In this document: piece after piece, positions 45,418 to 54,299 of the stretch
Layout of the letters: every line of letters begins with the position of its first letter
Position numbering within the stretch: position 1 is the first letter of the stretch
Assembly: GCF_000819865.1 (NCBI RefSeq)
Contig: NZ_CDDF01000016.1
Location: 151,140-215,139, forward strand
Reading direction: 5' to 3'
From: Aeromonas eucrenophila
GTDB lineage: Bacteria; Pseudomonadota; Gammaproteobacteria; Enterobacterales; Aeromonadaceae
Length of the DNA: 64,000 nt
Position numbers and translations under genes: made by a program
Notes under the pieces: generated by a model
The model's input: the letters and a program-made list of their open reading frames with translations, nothing else
The model's database searches: none
What the model was told of the DNA's origin: nothing

Positions 45418-46106
45418 TGTCTACCCTGCTCAAAGCCCTGCGCCGGGCCGATCAACCCCAGTTCACTCCCCACATGCCGCTCATGGGCCTGCCCATAAGC
45501 CAGGAAGAGGAGCCGAACCGCCGCTGGATCTGGTGGTTGCTGGCCCCCCTCGCCCTGCTCATGGGCGCGGGCGCCAACTACGGCTGGCACCTCTATCACC
45601 TCAGGCCCATAGAGCAGAAGGTCGAGATAAAGGAGGTGGTGACCCCTCCCTTCGTGCGGGTCGAGCCCAAGCCCATGGTCACGCGCCCCCTGCCCCCGCC
45701 GCTGCCGGAGCCGGTGGTTGTCCCCAAAGCCGCCGCACCGACCCAGGCGGCCCCGGCCGCCAGCAATGACGGCCAGAGCCTGGCCGAACGCATCATGCAG
45801 GCGCTCAACAACACGCCCCTTCAGGAAGAGTCCAGCCCGGCACCGGCGGCCAGCAGTCCGCAGGCCATGCCTCTCAGCGCCCTGGATCCGGCCCTGAAAC
45901 AGCAGGTGCCGCCCCTGTCCTACGGGGCCCACAACTACTCCTCCGACCCGGCCAAGCGAGCCGTGGTGATCAACGGGCGGGAGCTGCACGAGGGCAGCGA
46001 AGTCGCCCCCGGGGTGACCCTGGTCGCCATCGCCCAGGATTACATCATCCTGCAGGTCGGCAACCAGCACGCCAGCCTCAAGGCGCTGCAAGACTGGCGC
46101 GGATAA
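45417..46106 (+). CDS. exeB: Type II secretion assembly protein ExeB
   Basis: GspB-family inner-membrane partner of ExeA. The 229-residue protein has a cytoplasmic N-terminus (MSTLLKALRRADQPQ), one membrane segment (WWLLAPLALLMGAGANYGW, about 38-57), a proline-rich periplasmic spacer (about 80-110, e.g. RPLPPPLPEP), and the C-terminal GspB domain (YSSDPAKRAVVINGRELHEG). The ATG overlaps the exeA stop by one base (TGATG), ensuring coupling. Confidence 0.95.
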   Translation: MSTLLKALRRADQPQFTPHMPLMGLPISQEEEPNRRWIWWLLAPLALLMGAGANYGWHLYHLRPIEQKVEIKEVVTPPFVRVEPKPMVTRPLPPPLPEPVVVPKAAAPTQAAPAASNDGQSLAERIMQALNNTPLQEESSPAPAASSPQAMPLSALDPALKQQVPPLSYGAHNYSSDPAKRAVVINGRELHEGSEVAPGVTLVAIAQDYIILQVGNQHASLKALQDWRG

Positions 46107-46147
46107 CCCGACTGGCCAGCCTCGCTGGCCAGTCACTTATTGCAAGA

Positions 46148-46171
46148 GGGAGCCCGAGAGCTCCCCTTTTT
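46148..46171 (+). terminator. Intrinsic terminator after exeAB
   Basis: GGGAGC / GCTCCC stem with a 6-nt loop and five T downstream. Confidence 0.8.
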
Positions 46172-46203
46172 AATCGATAAAACGAACACAAAATGAGCAC
46201 AAC

Positions 46204-46302
46204 GTGAGCAATTCAGATAACGCGACTTTCGCCACCCGGGCGTTGCACTGGTATCAGCGTCAAGAATGCTACACGTTAGCCGTTTTTGTTTTAAATCAAT
46301 AA
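46204..46302 (+). pseudogene. Truncated 5' copy of mutY
   Basis: A 32-codon frame starting at GTG 46204 repeats the first ~18 codons of mutY (GTG 46315) at an offset of 111 bp. Codons 1-12 encode the same residues ([12 protein letters not shown]) with three differences, all synonymous. The similarity continues as ALHWYQ versus ILDWYQ and then stops. The shared block begins 11 bp before the start codons. It looks like the remaining head of a diverged mutY allele. Confidence 0.78.
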
Positions 46303-46314
46303 CATGAGCATAAT

Positions 46315-47376
46315 GTGAGCAACTCAGACAACGCAACTTTCGCCACCCGGATCCTGGACTGGTACCAGATCCACGGCCGCAAGACCCTGCCCTGGCAGCA
46401 GGACAAGACCCCCTACCGGGTCTGGATCTCCGAGATCATGCTGCAGCAGACTCAGGTCGCCACGGTCATTCCCTATTACGAACGTTTCATGGCCCGCTTC
46501 CCCGACGTGCTGGCCCTGGCCGATGCCCCCGTTGACGAGGTGCTGCACCATTGGACCGGGCTCGGTTACTACGCCCGGGCCCGCAACCTGCACAAGGCTG
46601 CCCAGACTATCCGCGATCTGCACGGCGGCCTGTTTCCGGAACGGCTGGAAGAAGTGATGGCGCTGCCCGGCATTGGTCGCTCTACTGCGGGGGCCGTGCT
46701 CTCCCTGTCCCTGGGTCAGCCCCACGCCATCCTGGATGGTAACGTGAAGCGGGTGCTCACCCGCTGGCTGGCGCTGCCGGGCTGGCCAGGTCAGAAGCAG
46801 GTGGAAACCGATCTCTGGGAGCTGGCGACCCGCCTCACCCCGCGGCTCGGGGTGGCCCAGTACAATCAGGCCATGATGGACATGGGGGCCACCGTCTGTA
46901 CCCGCAGCAAGCCCGCCTGCGAGCGCTGCCCGGTGCAGGCCGATTGCCAGGGGCTGTCGCAAGGCAATCCCACCGCCTACCCCAACAGCAAACCGAAGAA
47001 GAGCATCCCGGCCCGTGCCGGCATCATGCTGCTCATTCGCCACGGCGATCAGCTGCTGCTGGAGAAGCGCCCCCCGCAGGGGATCTGGGGCGGGCTCTAC
47101 TGCTTCCCGCAGGTGGAGTCGCTGGCCGAGGTGGAGGGACGCCTGAATGCGTTGGGTCTGGGCGAGACCGACTATCGGGAACTGACTGGCTTTCGCCACA
47201 CTTTCAGTCACTTTCACCTCGATATCCGGCCTTTGCTGATCGAAATGGCTGCCCCGCCGCCCCCGCTGCTCATGGAAGCGGATTCCCGACTCTGGTATAA
47301 CTTACGCCATCCTGCCGAGGTGGGGTTGGCGGCCGCCACGGCCCGTCTGCTCGCCTACCCGGACTTACAACCATAG
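46315..47376 (+). CDS. mutY: Adenine DNA glycosylase MutY
   Basis: Removes adenine mispaired with 8-oxoguanine. The 353-residue protein has the HhH-GPD domain with catalytic Glu in [15 protein letters not shown] and Asp in the [14 protein letters not shown] region, the Fe-S cluster cysteines C-x6-C-x2-C-x5-C ([17 protein letters not shown]), and the C-terminal Nudix-like domain ([21 protein letters not shown]). The GTG start 46315 overlaps the end of a four-codon open frame (ATG 46304 to TGA 46316-46318). It is followed after 8 bp by yggX, then mltC, a widely conserved order. Confidence 0.96.
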   Translation: MSNSDNATFATRILDWYQIHGRKTLPWQQDKTPYRVWISEIMLQQTQVATVIPYYERFMARFPDVLALADAPVDEVLHHWTGLGYYARARNLHKAAQTIRDLHGGLFPERLEEVMALPGIGRSTAGAVLSLSLGQPHAILDGNVKRVLTRWLALPGWPGQKQVETDLWELATRLTPRLGVAQYNQAMMDMGATVCTRSKPACERCPVQADCQGLSQGNPTAYPNSKPKKSIPARAGIMLLIRHGDQLLLEKRPPQGIWGGLYCFPQVESLAEVEGRLNALGLGETDYRELTGFRHTFSHFHLDIRPLLIEMAAPPPPLLMEADSRLWYNLRHPAEVGLAAATARLLAYPDLQP

Positions 47377-47384
47377 AGGTCAAC

Positions 47385-47657
47385 ATGAGCCGTACCGTAT
47401 TTTGTCAGCGTCTGAAAAAAGAGGCACCAGGTCTGGATTTTCAACTCTATCCCGGTGAACTCGGCAAGCGGATTTTTGACAACATCAGCAAGGAAGCCTG
47501 GACCGAATGGCAGAAGAAGCAGGTGATGCTGATCAACGAGAAGAAGCTGAACATGATGAACGTCGAGCATCGTCAGCTGCTGGAGAAGGAGATGGTGAGC
47601 TACCTGTTCGAAGCGGGTGAAGTGGCCATCGACGGTTACACCCCTCCCAGCCAATAA
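47385..47657 (+). CDS. yggX: Probable Fe(II)-trafficking protein YggX
   Basis: Small protein protecting Fe-S proteins from oxidative damage. The 90-residue protein starts [20 protein letters not shown], with the conserved Cys7, and has the family's [20 protein letters not shown]. It is the conserved partner of mutY (8-bp gap) and of mltC downstream. Confidence 0.96.
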   Translation: MSRTVFCQRLKKEAPGLDFQLYPGELGKRIFDNISKEAWTEWQKKQVMLINEKKLNMMNVEHRQLLEKEMVSYLFEAGEVAIDGYTPPSQ

Positions 47658-47823
47658 GCGCTATCGGTGAACAAGGCAGAGGGATCCAAGATGTGGCCGT
47701 GGACCGTCATCCCGCTCTTGGCGCCGCCAATGAGCGGTGAGAACGCCAGGCTATGGACGGCTATTCCTCTCCTCGCCCGCAGCCAGTGAAATTTATTTGT
47801 GAGCAGGGGACGCATTCTCACAC

Positions 47824-47839
47824 TGGCCATCGATGGCCA
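47824..47839. promoter_or_regulatory. 16-bp perfect palindrome upstream of mltC
   Basis: TGGCCATCGATGGCCA lies in the 242-bp gap between yggX and mltC, 61 bp before the mltC ATG. No other structure stands out in this gap. It may be an operator or chance palindrome. Confidence 0.35.
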
Positions 47840-47899
47840 TCTCTCCTGACTCACGGCCGATGAATGACGGGCGGCCCCACCGCCCAGCTTGAGGATCTT

Positions 47900-49000
47900 A
47901 TGGGTCGAATTTTTTGGCTGCTGTGCGCCTTGCTGTTTCTCTCTGCCTGCTCCTCTTCTCCCGAATCCGGTGGAGAGGAGGAGGATCTGGTCGACGGCAA
48001 GGACGTGCGCGGTTTTGAACACATGATCAGCGCGCTCTCCCATAACGTGAACGAGATCTGGGGGCGTGAGGCGCTGTTCGCAGGCAAGTTTGACTACGTC
48101 AAATACACGGATCAGTACAAGAGCCGGGCCCACATCGACTTCTCCAACGGCCACATCATGGTGGAGACCGTCTCTGGCATCGATCCCCGCGCCCATCTGC
48201 GCCGTGCCATCATAGAGACCCTGCTGACCCCGGACGATCCGGCGGAAGTGGATCTCTACTCGGATCGGGAGATCATGCCCGGCGGCGAGCCCTTCCTCTA
48301 TGGCCAGGTGCTGGACAATCAGGGTCAGCCGATCCGCTCCGACTGGCGCGCCGAGCGCTATGCCGACTACCTGCTCAGCACGGCGATGAAGAAGCGCACC
48401 CTTGGCATCCGCACCATCTTCTTCGTCGACATGCCCATGGTGGCGAACCATGAGGACAGGCGCGGTTACAAGTACGCCAGCATCATCCGCGATGCCTCCC
48501 GCAAGTACGGGGTCGCCGAGAGCCTGATCTACGCGGTGATCAAGACCGAGAGCAGCTTCAACCCCTATGCGGTCAGCCACGCCAACGCTTATGGTCTGAT
48601 GCAGGTGATCCCGGCTACCGCAGGACGGGACGTCTATGTGCGGGTCAAGGGCAAGAATGGCCAGCCGACCCGGGAAGACCTGTTCAACCCGGCCTACAAC
48701 ATCGACGTGGGGACGGCTTATCTGCACCTGCTGCAGACCGTCTACCTGGCGGATATCCAGGATCCCCAGTCCCGTCGCTATGCGGTGATCTCCGCCTATA
48801 ACGGCGGCGCCGGTGGAGTGCTCAACACCTTCTCCAGCAACCGCAAGGCCGCACCGGACATGATCAACCGGCTCTCCCCTGAGGCGGTCTATCAGGTGCT
48901 GACCGAGCAACACCCCAAGGCGGAGGCGCGCCGCTACCTCTACAAGGTCAATCAGGCCGAGAAGGGGTTCAAGCGTACCGTCGCCAGCCGGGCGGGTTAG
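47900..49000 (+). CDS. mltC: Membrane-bound lytic murein transglycosylase C
   Basis: Outer-membrane lipoprotein cleaving glycan strands with 1,6-anhydro ends. The 366-residue protein has a lipobox (LLFLSAC, Cys18) after MGRIFWLLC, an N-terminal MltC domain and a C-terminal SLT domain with catalytic Glu in IYAVIKTESSFNPYAVSHAN, plus YGLMQVIPATAG and AYNGGAG. ATG 47900 has GAGGATC upstream. A 12-codon longer in-frame start is not supported. Confidence 0.95.
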   Translation: MGRIFWLLCALLFLSACSSSPESGGEEEDLVDGKDVRGFEHMISALSHNVNEIWGREALFAGKFDYVKYTDQYKSRAHIDFSNGHIMVETVSGIDPRAHLRRAIIETLLTPDDPAEVDLYSDREIMPGGEPFLYGQVLDNQGQPIRSDWRAERYADYLLSTAMKKRTLGIRTIFFVDMPMVANHEDRRGYKYASIIRDASRKYGVAESLIYAVIKTESSFNPYAVSHANAYGLMQVIPATAGRDVYVRVKGKNGQPTREDLFNPAYNIDVGTAYLHLLQTVYLADIQDPQSRRYAVISAYNGGAGGVLNTFSSNRKAAPDMINRLSPEAVYQVLTEQHPKAEARRYLYKVNQAEKGFKRTVASRAG

Positions 49001-49013
49001 GCTGACAGCATGA

Positions 49014-49043
49014 AAAAGGGCGCTTGATATCAAGCGCCCTCTT
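49014..49043. terminator. Terminator between mltC and the ygiW-like gene
   Basis: A perfect 24-bp dyad (halves AGGGCGCTTGAT / ATCAAGCGCCCT, 49017-49040) preceded by AAAAA. It serves convergent genes; the A-run acts as T-run for the minus strand. Confidence 0.8.
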
Positions 49044-49074
49044 CACATCTGGCCAGCTGGTGCCGGGATTGGCC

Positions 49075-49455
49075 TTATTTGGCGATGAAGCCACCCTGGC
49101 TCTGCGCCGCCGCGCCCACCTTCTCCAGACTCTCGACCTCCACCTCGGTCTTGTTCCAGCTGTGGTCAACCTCGCCACGGATGCGGATCAGATCGTCCGG
49201 GCCTACTTCGGTGCCCCGCCACACCTTCTGATCCACCTCTACTTCCACCTCGCCACTGCTGTCCTTGAACAGGTAATTCTCGCCACCCAGATGCTTGACC
49301 AGCTTGCCTTCCAGGGTGACCCACTGGTCATCCGCCACGTCTTTCAGCTGCGCGACGGATACCTTGTTCTGCTCCTGCGGGCCTGTGTAGGCCGCCATGG
49401 CGAAAGAGGATACGGACATCAGGGCCACCAGGCCGATTACGCTTGCTTTGTTCAT
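49075..49455 (-). CDS. ygiW: YgiW/YdeI-family periplasmic OB-fold (BOF) protein
   Basis: Periplasmic stress protein of the BOF family. The 126-residue precursor has a signal peptide ending SSFAMA near residue 21. The OB fold runs from TGPQEQNKVSVAQLKDVADD through VTLEGKLVKHLGGENYLFKD to IRIRGEVDHSWNKTEVEV, as in YgiW and YdeI, which help tolerate peroxide and metals. Shine-Dalgarno AGGAGC precedes ATG 49455. No qseBC two-component genes are adjacent here, unlike enterobacterial ygiW. Confidence 0.9.
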   Translation of the reverse strand: MNKASVIGLVALMSVSSFAMAAYTGPQEQNKVSVAQLKDVADDQWVTLEGKLVKHLGGENYLFKDSSGEVEVEVDQKVWRGTEVGPDDLIRIRGEVDHSWNKTEVEVESLEKVGAAAQSQGGFIAK

Positions 49456-49698
49456 TTCATGCTCCTGTTCGTTGCGGTATGAGCCCATCTTGCCCCTTCC
49501 TCCGTGAAACAAACGTGAAGCGGCCCCCATCTGGGGGAGTCGAGTGTGACCGTAATCGATTTAATCGACATCCCATGCTGCAGAATTTTATTCGGCTAAA
49601 TACCCTGCAACATGGCAAAACGGGTACCCAGCCCGCGTTGTCCCATCGAGGAACAGCCCGCAGGTACCGCCTGCTTCCAATTCAATGAGAACGACAAT

Positions 49699-50706
49699 AT
49701 GAAAAAATGGCTTCTATGTGTAGTGGGACTCTTCGCGCTGAGCGTTCAGGCAGCCGACAGTCGCCCCGCCTTCTCCCGTATAGTGATGTTTGGTGACAGC
49801 CTGTCCGATACCGGCAAGATGTACGACAAGATGCGCGGTTATCTCCCCTCCAGCCCGCCCTACTACCAGGGCCGCTTCTCCAACGGGCCCGTCTGGCTGG
49901 AGCAACTGACACAACAGTTCCCAGGGCTGAAGATCGCCAACGAGGCGGAAGGGGGCGCCACCGCGGTGGCCTACAACAAGATCTCCTGGAACCCCAAGTA
50001 TCAGGTCATCAACAACCTGGATTACGAGATCACCCAGTTCCTGGCAAAAGACAGCCTCAAGCCGGACGATCTGGTGATCCTCTGGGTCGGCGCCAACGAC
50101 TATCTGGCCTATGGCTGGAACACCGAGCAGGATGCCAAGCGGGTGCGCGACGTCATCAGCGACTCGGCCAACCGCCTGGTGCTGAACGGCGCAAAGCAGA
50201 TCCTGCTGTTCAACCTGCCGGATCTGGGCCAGAACCCGTCGGCCCGCAGCCAGAAGGTGGTGGAGGCAGCCAGCCATGTCTCGGCCTACCACAACGAGTT
50301 ACTGCTGAACCTGGCACGCCAGCTGGCTCCCACCGGCCTGGTCAAGCTGTTCGAGATCGACAAGCAATTCGCCGAGATGTTGCGTGAGCCGCAGAACTTC
50401 GGCCTGAGTGACACCGAGAATGCCTGCTACGACGGCGGCTATGTGTGGAAGCCGTTCGCCTCCCGCAATGCCAACACCGACAGCCAACTCGCCCCCTTCA
50501 CCCCGCAGGAGCGCCTCGCCATCACCGGCAACCCCCTGCTGGCCCAGGCCGTCGCCAGCCCGATAGCCCGCCGCAGCGCAAGCGAGCTCAATTGCGAAGG
50601 CAAGATGTTCTGGGATCAGGTGCATCCCACCACCCTTGTACACGCCGCCCTGAGCGAGCGGGCCGGAGCCTTTATCGAGCAACAGTACGAGTTCATCCCC
50701 CAGTAA
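49699..50706 (+). CDS. gcat: Glycerophospholipid:cholesterol acyltransferase (GCAT)
   Basis: Secreted lipase/acyltransferase of Aeromonas acting on host membrane phospholipids and cholesterol. The 335-residue precursor has signal peptide MKKWLLCVVGLFALSVQA, then mature ADSRPAFSRI. It is a GDSL (SGNH) hydrolase: block I FGDSLSDTG with catalytic Ser34 (Ser16 mature), block III WVGANDY, and C-terminal WDQVHPTT supplying Asp and His. A Lys/Arg and Cys-containing loop near residues 225-300 matches the site nicked on activation. It is a type II secretion substrate, so it depends on the exe genes in this window. Confidence 0.96.
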   Translation: MKKWLLCVVGLFALSVQAADSRPAFSRIVMFGDSLSDTGKMYDKMRGYLPSSPPYYQGRFSNGPVWLEQLTQQFPGLKIANEAEGGATAVAYNKISWNPKYQVINNLDYEITQFLAKDSLKPDDLVILWVGANDYLAYGWNTEQDAKRVRDVISDSANRLVLNGAKQILLFNLPDLGQNPSARSQKVVEAASHVSAYHNELLLNLARQLAPTGLVKLFEIDKQFAEMLREPQNFGLSDTENACYDGGYVWKPFASRNANTDSQLAPFTPQERLAITGNPLLAQAVASPIARRSASELNCEGKMFWDQVHPTTLVHAALSERAGAFIEQQYEFIPQ

Positions 50707-50722
50707 TGACCCCATTGCAACA

Positions 50723-50746
50723 GGCCGACATCCGTCGGCCTTTTTT
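50723..50746 (+). terminator. Intrinsic terminator after gcat
   Basis: GGCCGAC / GTCGGCC stem with loop ATCC, followed by six T. Confidence 0.93.
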
Positions 50747-50989
50747 GAACCCCACGACAGTCTGTAAAAAATAACTCATATGACGCCCATCACAAATTGG
50801 AGCCATACTAGCCCCTTCTTCTTTTAACTCCTCTATGATGCGAATAGTTATCACAATATGTTTTATATCAGTTGCTTGTGATTAAAAAGAAACGGTCTAC
50901 GTTTAAACATGTTGTGACTGGTTACAGGCTCAACCCAAAGAGGCGATACGAGTTCGATCTCTCCACAGATAAAATTGCAGAGGCTTCAT

Positions 50990-52021
50990 ATGAAAAAAAC
51001 ACTGATTACCTTGCTGGTCTCAGGCTTGCTTGCGGCCAACGCTCAGGCGGCCGGACAAGACAATACCTGGTATGGCGGTGCCAAACTGGGTTGGTCCAAC
51101 TTCTACGGCGTCGACGAGAGCAACACCATCATCACTGAAGACAAAGACGACGATGAAGTGGGTGCCGGTGCCTTCGCTGGTTACCAAATCAACCAGAATC
51201 TGGGAATCGAACTGGGTTACGACTACCTTGGCAAACTCAAGTACAACGGCACCAGAAATGCCGGTGTCTTCAACGACTCTGTCGAGGCGCAGCTGGCCCA
51301 GCTCACGCTGAAGCTGGGCTTCCCGGTTGCAGACAACCTGGACCTCTATGGCCGCATCGGTGGCGGCTATGGCTGGACCAGCAGCGACAATCTGGACAGT
51401 GACAATGACTTCACCTTCGTCGGGGCCCTCGGAGCCGAATACGCCTTCAACCTGGATTGGGCGGCCCGCCTCGAATACCAGTACAGCTCTCCTTACGGCA
51501 GCAGAGAGGATACTGGCCTGCGCATGGATAACGGCCTGCTCTCGCTGGCCGCCGTCTACCGCTTCGGTCAGGTAGCTGCAGCTGTGCCGGTCGCCGCCCC
51601 GGCGCCGGCGCCCGAGCCCGTGGTCGTCGACAAGCAGTTCACCCTGAGCTCGGATGTGCTGTTTGACTTCAACAAGGCCACCCTCAAGCCGGAAGCAGGT
51701 CAGGCGCTGGATACCCTCTACAGCCAGATCGAGGAAGCCAGACCCAAGGATGGCTCCGCCACCGTCATCGGCTACACCGACCGTATCGGCTCCGATGCCT
51801 ACAACCATAAGCTCTCCGAGCAGCGTGCACAGACAGTCGCCAACTACCTGATTGGCAAGGGCTTGCCCGCTGGCAAGGTGAACGTGGAAGGACAAGGCGA
51901 GAACAATCCGGTGACGGGCGAGAGCTGCACCAGCAAGTCCAAGAAAGAGCTGATCGTCTGCCTGGCCCCGGATCGTCGGGTAGAGGTCAAGGTACAGGGG
52001 GTCTCCGAGGTACAGCAGTAA
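50990..52021 (+). CDS. ompA: OmpA-family outer-membrane protein
   Basis: Major two-domain porin-like protein anchoring the outer membrane to peptidoglycan. The 343-residue precursor has signal peptide MKKTLITLLVSGLLAANAQA, an eight-stranded barrel domain (about 22-190), an Ala/Pro hinge (APAPAPEP at about 205-212) and a C-terminal OmpA/MotB domain with the binding signature NHKLSEQRAQTVANYL and two Cys (CTSKSKKELIVC). Shine-Dalgarno GAGG precedes ATG 50990. The 283-bp upstream gap is AT-rich and should hold the promoter and a long 5' leader. Confidence 0.95.
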   Translation: MKKTLITLLVSGLLAANAQAAGQDNTWYGGAKLGWSNFYGVDESNTIITEDKDDDEVGAGAFAGYQINQNLGIELGYDYLGKLKYNGTRNAGVFNDSVEAQLAQLTLKLGFPVADNLDLYGRIGGGYGWTSSDNLDSDNDFTFVGALGAEYAFNLDWAARLEYQYSSPYGSREDTGLRMDNGLLSLAAVYRFGQVAAAVPVAAPAPAPEPVVVDKQFTLSSDVLFDFNKATLKPEAGQALDTLYSQIEEARPKDGSATVIGYTDRIGSDAYNHKLSEQRAQTVANYLIGKGLPAGKVNVEGQGENNPVTGESCTSKSKKELIVCLAPDRRVEVKVQGVSEVQQ

Positions 52022-52044
52022 CCTCACGCGCTCCACACCAAATA

Positions 52045-52074
52045 AAACGGGAGGCCTTGGCCTCCCGTTTTTTA
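52045..52074 (+). terminator. Intrinsic terminator after ompA
   Basis: AAACGGGAGGC / GCCTCCCGTTT with a CTTG loop and a following T-run (TTTTTT); flanking A and T runs suit both convergent genes. Confidence 0.93.
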
Positions 52075-52083
52075 TTGCCTCGT

Positions 52084-52656
52084 TCAGGCTCCTGCGCGCA
52101 CATCCGCCGCTATCTGGTCGAGCAGCTGCTGCCAGCCCTGGCCCAGCTCGTCCACCAGCACGCCATAGCCATCGGCAGGCAACACCCGCTCCTGCTGGAA
52201 GGGGACGTCCCGCAACACGACCCCGTCCTCCGTCAGCAGCCGCCAGCGGCCGCTCAACAGGGCACGGCCATCCTCCCTCCCCTGGAAACGTTCCACCGAG
52301 ATGCTCAGCACGGGTCCCTTGCGGGCCCCATCCTGGCGTACCACCCAGCCTGGCAGGCGGCTGGAGAGGCCGTTCAGCGTCAGCTGGGTCAACTGGGCAT
52401 CAAGGGAACCCGCCCAGCGATGGTACTCGGCAAAGTGCAGCTCGTTGCCTGCCAGCTGGTAGACCAGGCTGACCCGATCGAGCTGTCCCGACAGGGCGAC
52501 GGGCCTCAGCACCAGCTGGTGCTGAGGTTGTGACACCGCGGCAGGCACCGGCTGGCTGCCGGTATCGAGCGAGTAGTAGTGCAAGCTGGTGGGGGCCGAG
52601 CTGCAGCCCGCCAGCAGCCCCAGCAAGGCCAGGGTCATCATCCGTTTTTTCATCAT
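52084..52656 (-). CDS. pqiC: Intermembrane transport lipoprotein PqiC
   Basis: Outer-membrane lipoprotein of the Pqi lipid-transport system. The 190-residue protein has lipobox LLGLLAGC with Cys18, followed by the ABC-transport auxiliary (DUF330) pattern: SLHYYSLDTG, QLVLRPVALSGQLDRVSLVY and FAEYHRWAGSLDAQLTQLTL. It is last in pqiABC and its start overlaps the pqiB stop by 4 bp. Confidence 0.93.
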   Translation of the reverse strand: MMKKRMMTLALLGLLAGCSSAPTSLHYYSLDTGSQPVPAAVSQPQHQLVLRPVALSGQLDRVSLVYQLAGNELHFAEYHRWAGSLDAQLTQLTLNGLSSRLPGWVVRQDGARKGPVLSISVERFQGREDGRALLSGRWRLLTEDGVVLRDVPFQQERVLPADGYGVLVDELGQGWQQLLDQIAADVRAGA

Positions 52657-54299
52657 TTTCCTCGCTTGGGCTCAGGATCCCGGGGACGAGAGCGGTCGAA
52701 GATCAGCGAACTCGGCTGCTCATTCAGGGAATGGACCAGCGGCTGCAACTCGCTCATCAGCTGATTGAGGGACTGCACCGACTGCCGCAGTTCCTGATTG
52801 GTCTGGGAGCCGGCATCATAGGTCTGCAGCGTCTCCTGCAACTGTTTGAGACTCTGGTTGAGGGACGCCGGTAACTGCTGGGTCTCACTCTGGCCGGTGA
52901 ACTTCTCCAGATTGCTGCTCACGGCGCTGACGTGCTTGAGCGTCTTGTCCAGGGTCACCAGGGTGCTGTTGACTTGTGTGAGCGTGGTCGCCATGTCCAT
53001 GTCGACGAACTTGTCGAGGATGAGGTTCACCTTGCGCTCTATCTGATCCAGCCCGGCCTGGGCGGTCGGGAACACCGGATAACCCGCCAGCTTGATCGGC
53101 CGGTAGGCAGGTGCCTCCGGATAGAAGTTCAGATCCACCACCTTGCCGCCGGTCAGCAGGCTGGAGGTCTTGAGGCTGGCCCTCAGGCCTTCCTTGAACT
53201 GCTTGTTGAACAGGGCGCGCCACTGCTCTTTCTCGGCGTTGGCATAGCGATGGGACAGACGCTGCACCTCGATGCGGGCAAGCACCGGGATCTGGCGGCT
53301 CTTGAATAGCTGCACACCCTGATCGTCGATGAGGTAAGGAGCCGAGATGACGGTACCGACCCGGATGCCACGGTACTGCACGGCGGCACCGGGATGCAGG
53401 CCACCGACGTCGTTCTCGAACAGGAAGACGTAGTCGATGAACTGGTTCAGACTACCGGCCAGCACGCTCGCCTCATCCTTGAACAGTACGAACTCGTCCT
53501 GCTGCTTGACCGCTTCCCCCGGCAGCCAGCCCGGAGGCAGCCCCATGGTGATGCCGCCGTTGATCAGGCTCTCCAGGGAGTCCATCTTGACCTTCATCCC
53601 CTCGCTGCTCATGGAGACTTCAAAACCGGGAGTCAGCCAGAAGCGGGAGTTGGTGCTCACCAGGATGTCGTAAGGCGCGTTGATGAAGAGCTGATACTGC
53701 ATCTCGCTCTTCTCGGGCAGGAATTTCGCCTCCTCCACCTGGCCTATGGTGAAGCCCTGGTAGTTGATGGGCGATCCCACTCCCAGCGCACTCGCATCGC
53801 TGCTGGTGAGGGAGAGCCGCAGCCCCTTGGCATCCAGGGAGGCCAGCGGAGGCCTGTCCAGCATGGCATATTCGCCGCGGGCCCGGCCCTTCTTGCCGGG
53901 GGAGAGCTCGATGTAGGCGCCGGAGAGCAGGGTGCCGAGGCCGGAGACCCCTTCCCGCCCGACTCGGGGCTTGACCACCCAGAACTGGCTGTCCTTCTTG
54001 AGCATGCCGGCGGCGGCATTGGTCAGCCGCGCCTTGAGCACCGCATGGCTGTAGTCATCGCTCAGCTCCACCGCCTCGATGCGGCCCACCTCCACTTCCC
54101 GGGAGCGGATCACCGTCTTGCCCGCCACTATGCCCTCGGCCGTGGCCACGGTCAGGGTGAAACTGGGGCCCTGTGAATACCAGTGCTGGAACAGCATCCA
54201 GACTCCGATGAACAGCGCCAGCAGCGGCACCATCCAGATGGCAGCGGCCGAGCTCAGAAAATCCGAGCCGGGTTTCCACCTTTTCTTACGCTCACTCAC
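52653..54299 (-). CDS. pqiB: Intermembrane transport protein PqiB (MCE domains)
   Basis: Periplasm-spanning MCE protein that forms a syringe-like tube for lipids between inner and outer membrane. The 548-residue protein has one N-terminal membrane segment (WMVPLLALFIGVWMLFQHW), three MCE domains (about 42-135, 160-225, 285-395; e.g. SPINYQGFTIGQVEEAKFLP) and a long C-terminal coiled coil (about 430-520) that forms the needle. It overlaps pqiA by 8 bp and pqiC by 4 bp. Confidence 0.94.
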   Translation of the reverse strand: MSERKKRWKPGSDFLSSAAAIWMVPLLALFIGVWMLFQHWYSQGPSFTLTVATAEGIVAGKTVIRSREVEVGRIEAVELSDDYSHAVLKARLTNAAAGMLKKDSQFWVVKPRVGREGVSGLGTLLSGAYIELSPGKKGRARGEYAMLDRPPLASLDAKGLRLSLTSSDASALGVGSPINYQGFTIGQVEEAKFLPEKSEMQYQLFINAPYDILVSTNSRFWLTPGFEVSMSSEGMKVKMDSLESLINGGITMGLPPGWLPGEAVKQQDEFVLFKDEASVLAGSLNQFIDYVFLFENDVGGLHPGAAVQYRGIRVGTVISAPYLIDDQGVQLFKSRQIPVLARIEVQRLSHRYANAEKEQWRALFNKQFKEGLRASLKTSSLLTGGKVVDLNFYPEAPAYRPIKLAGYPVFPTAQAGLDQIERKVNLILDKFVDMDMATTLTQVNSTLVTLDKTLKHVSAVSSNLEKFTGQSETQQLPASLNQSLKQLQETLQTYDAGSQTNQELRQSVQSLNQLMSELQPLVHSLNEQPSSLIFDRSRPRDPEPKRGK

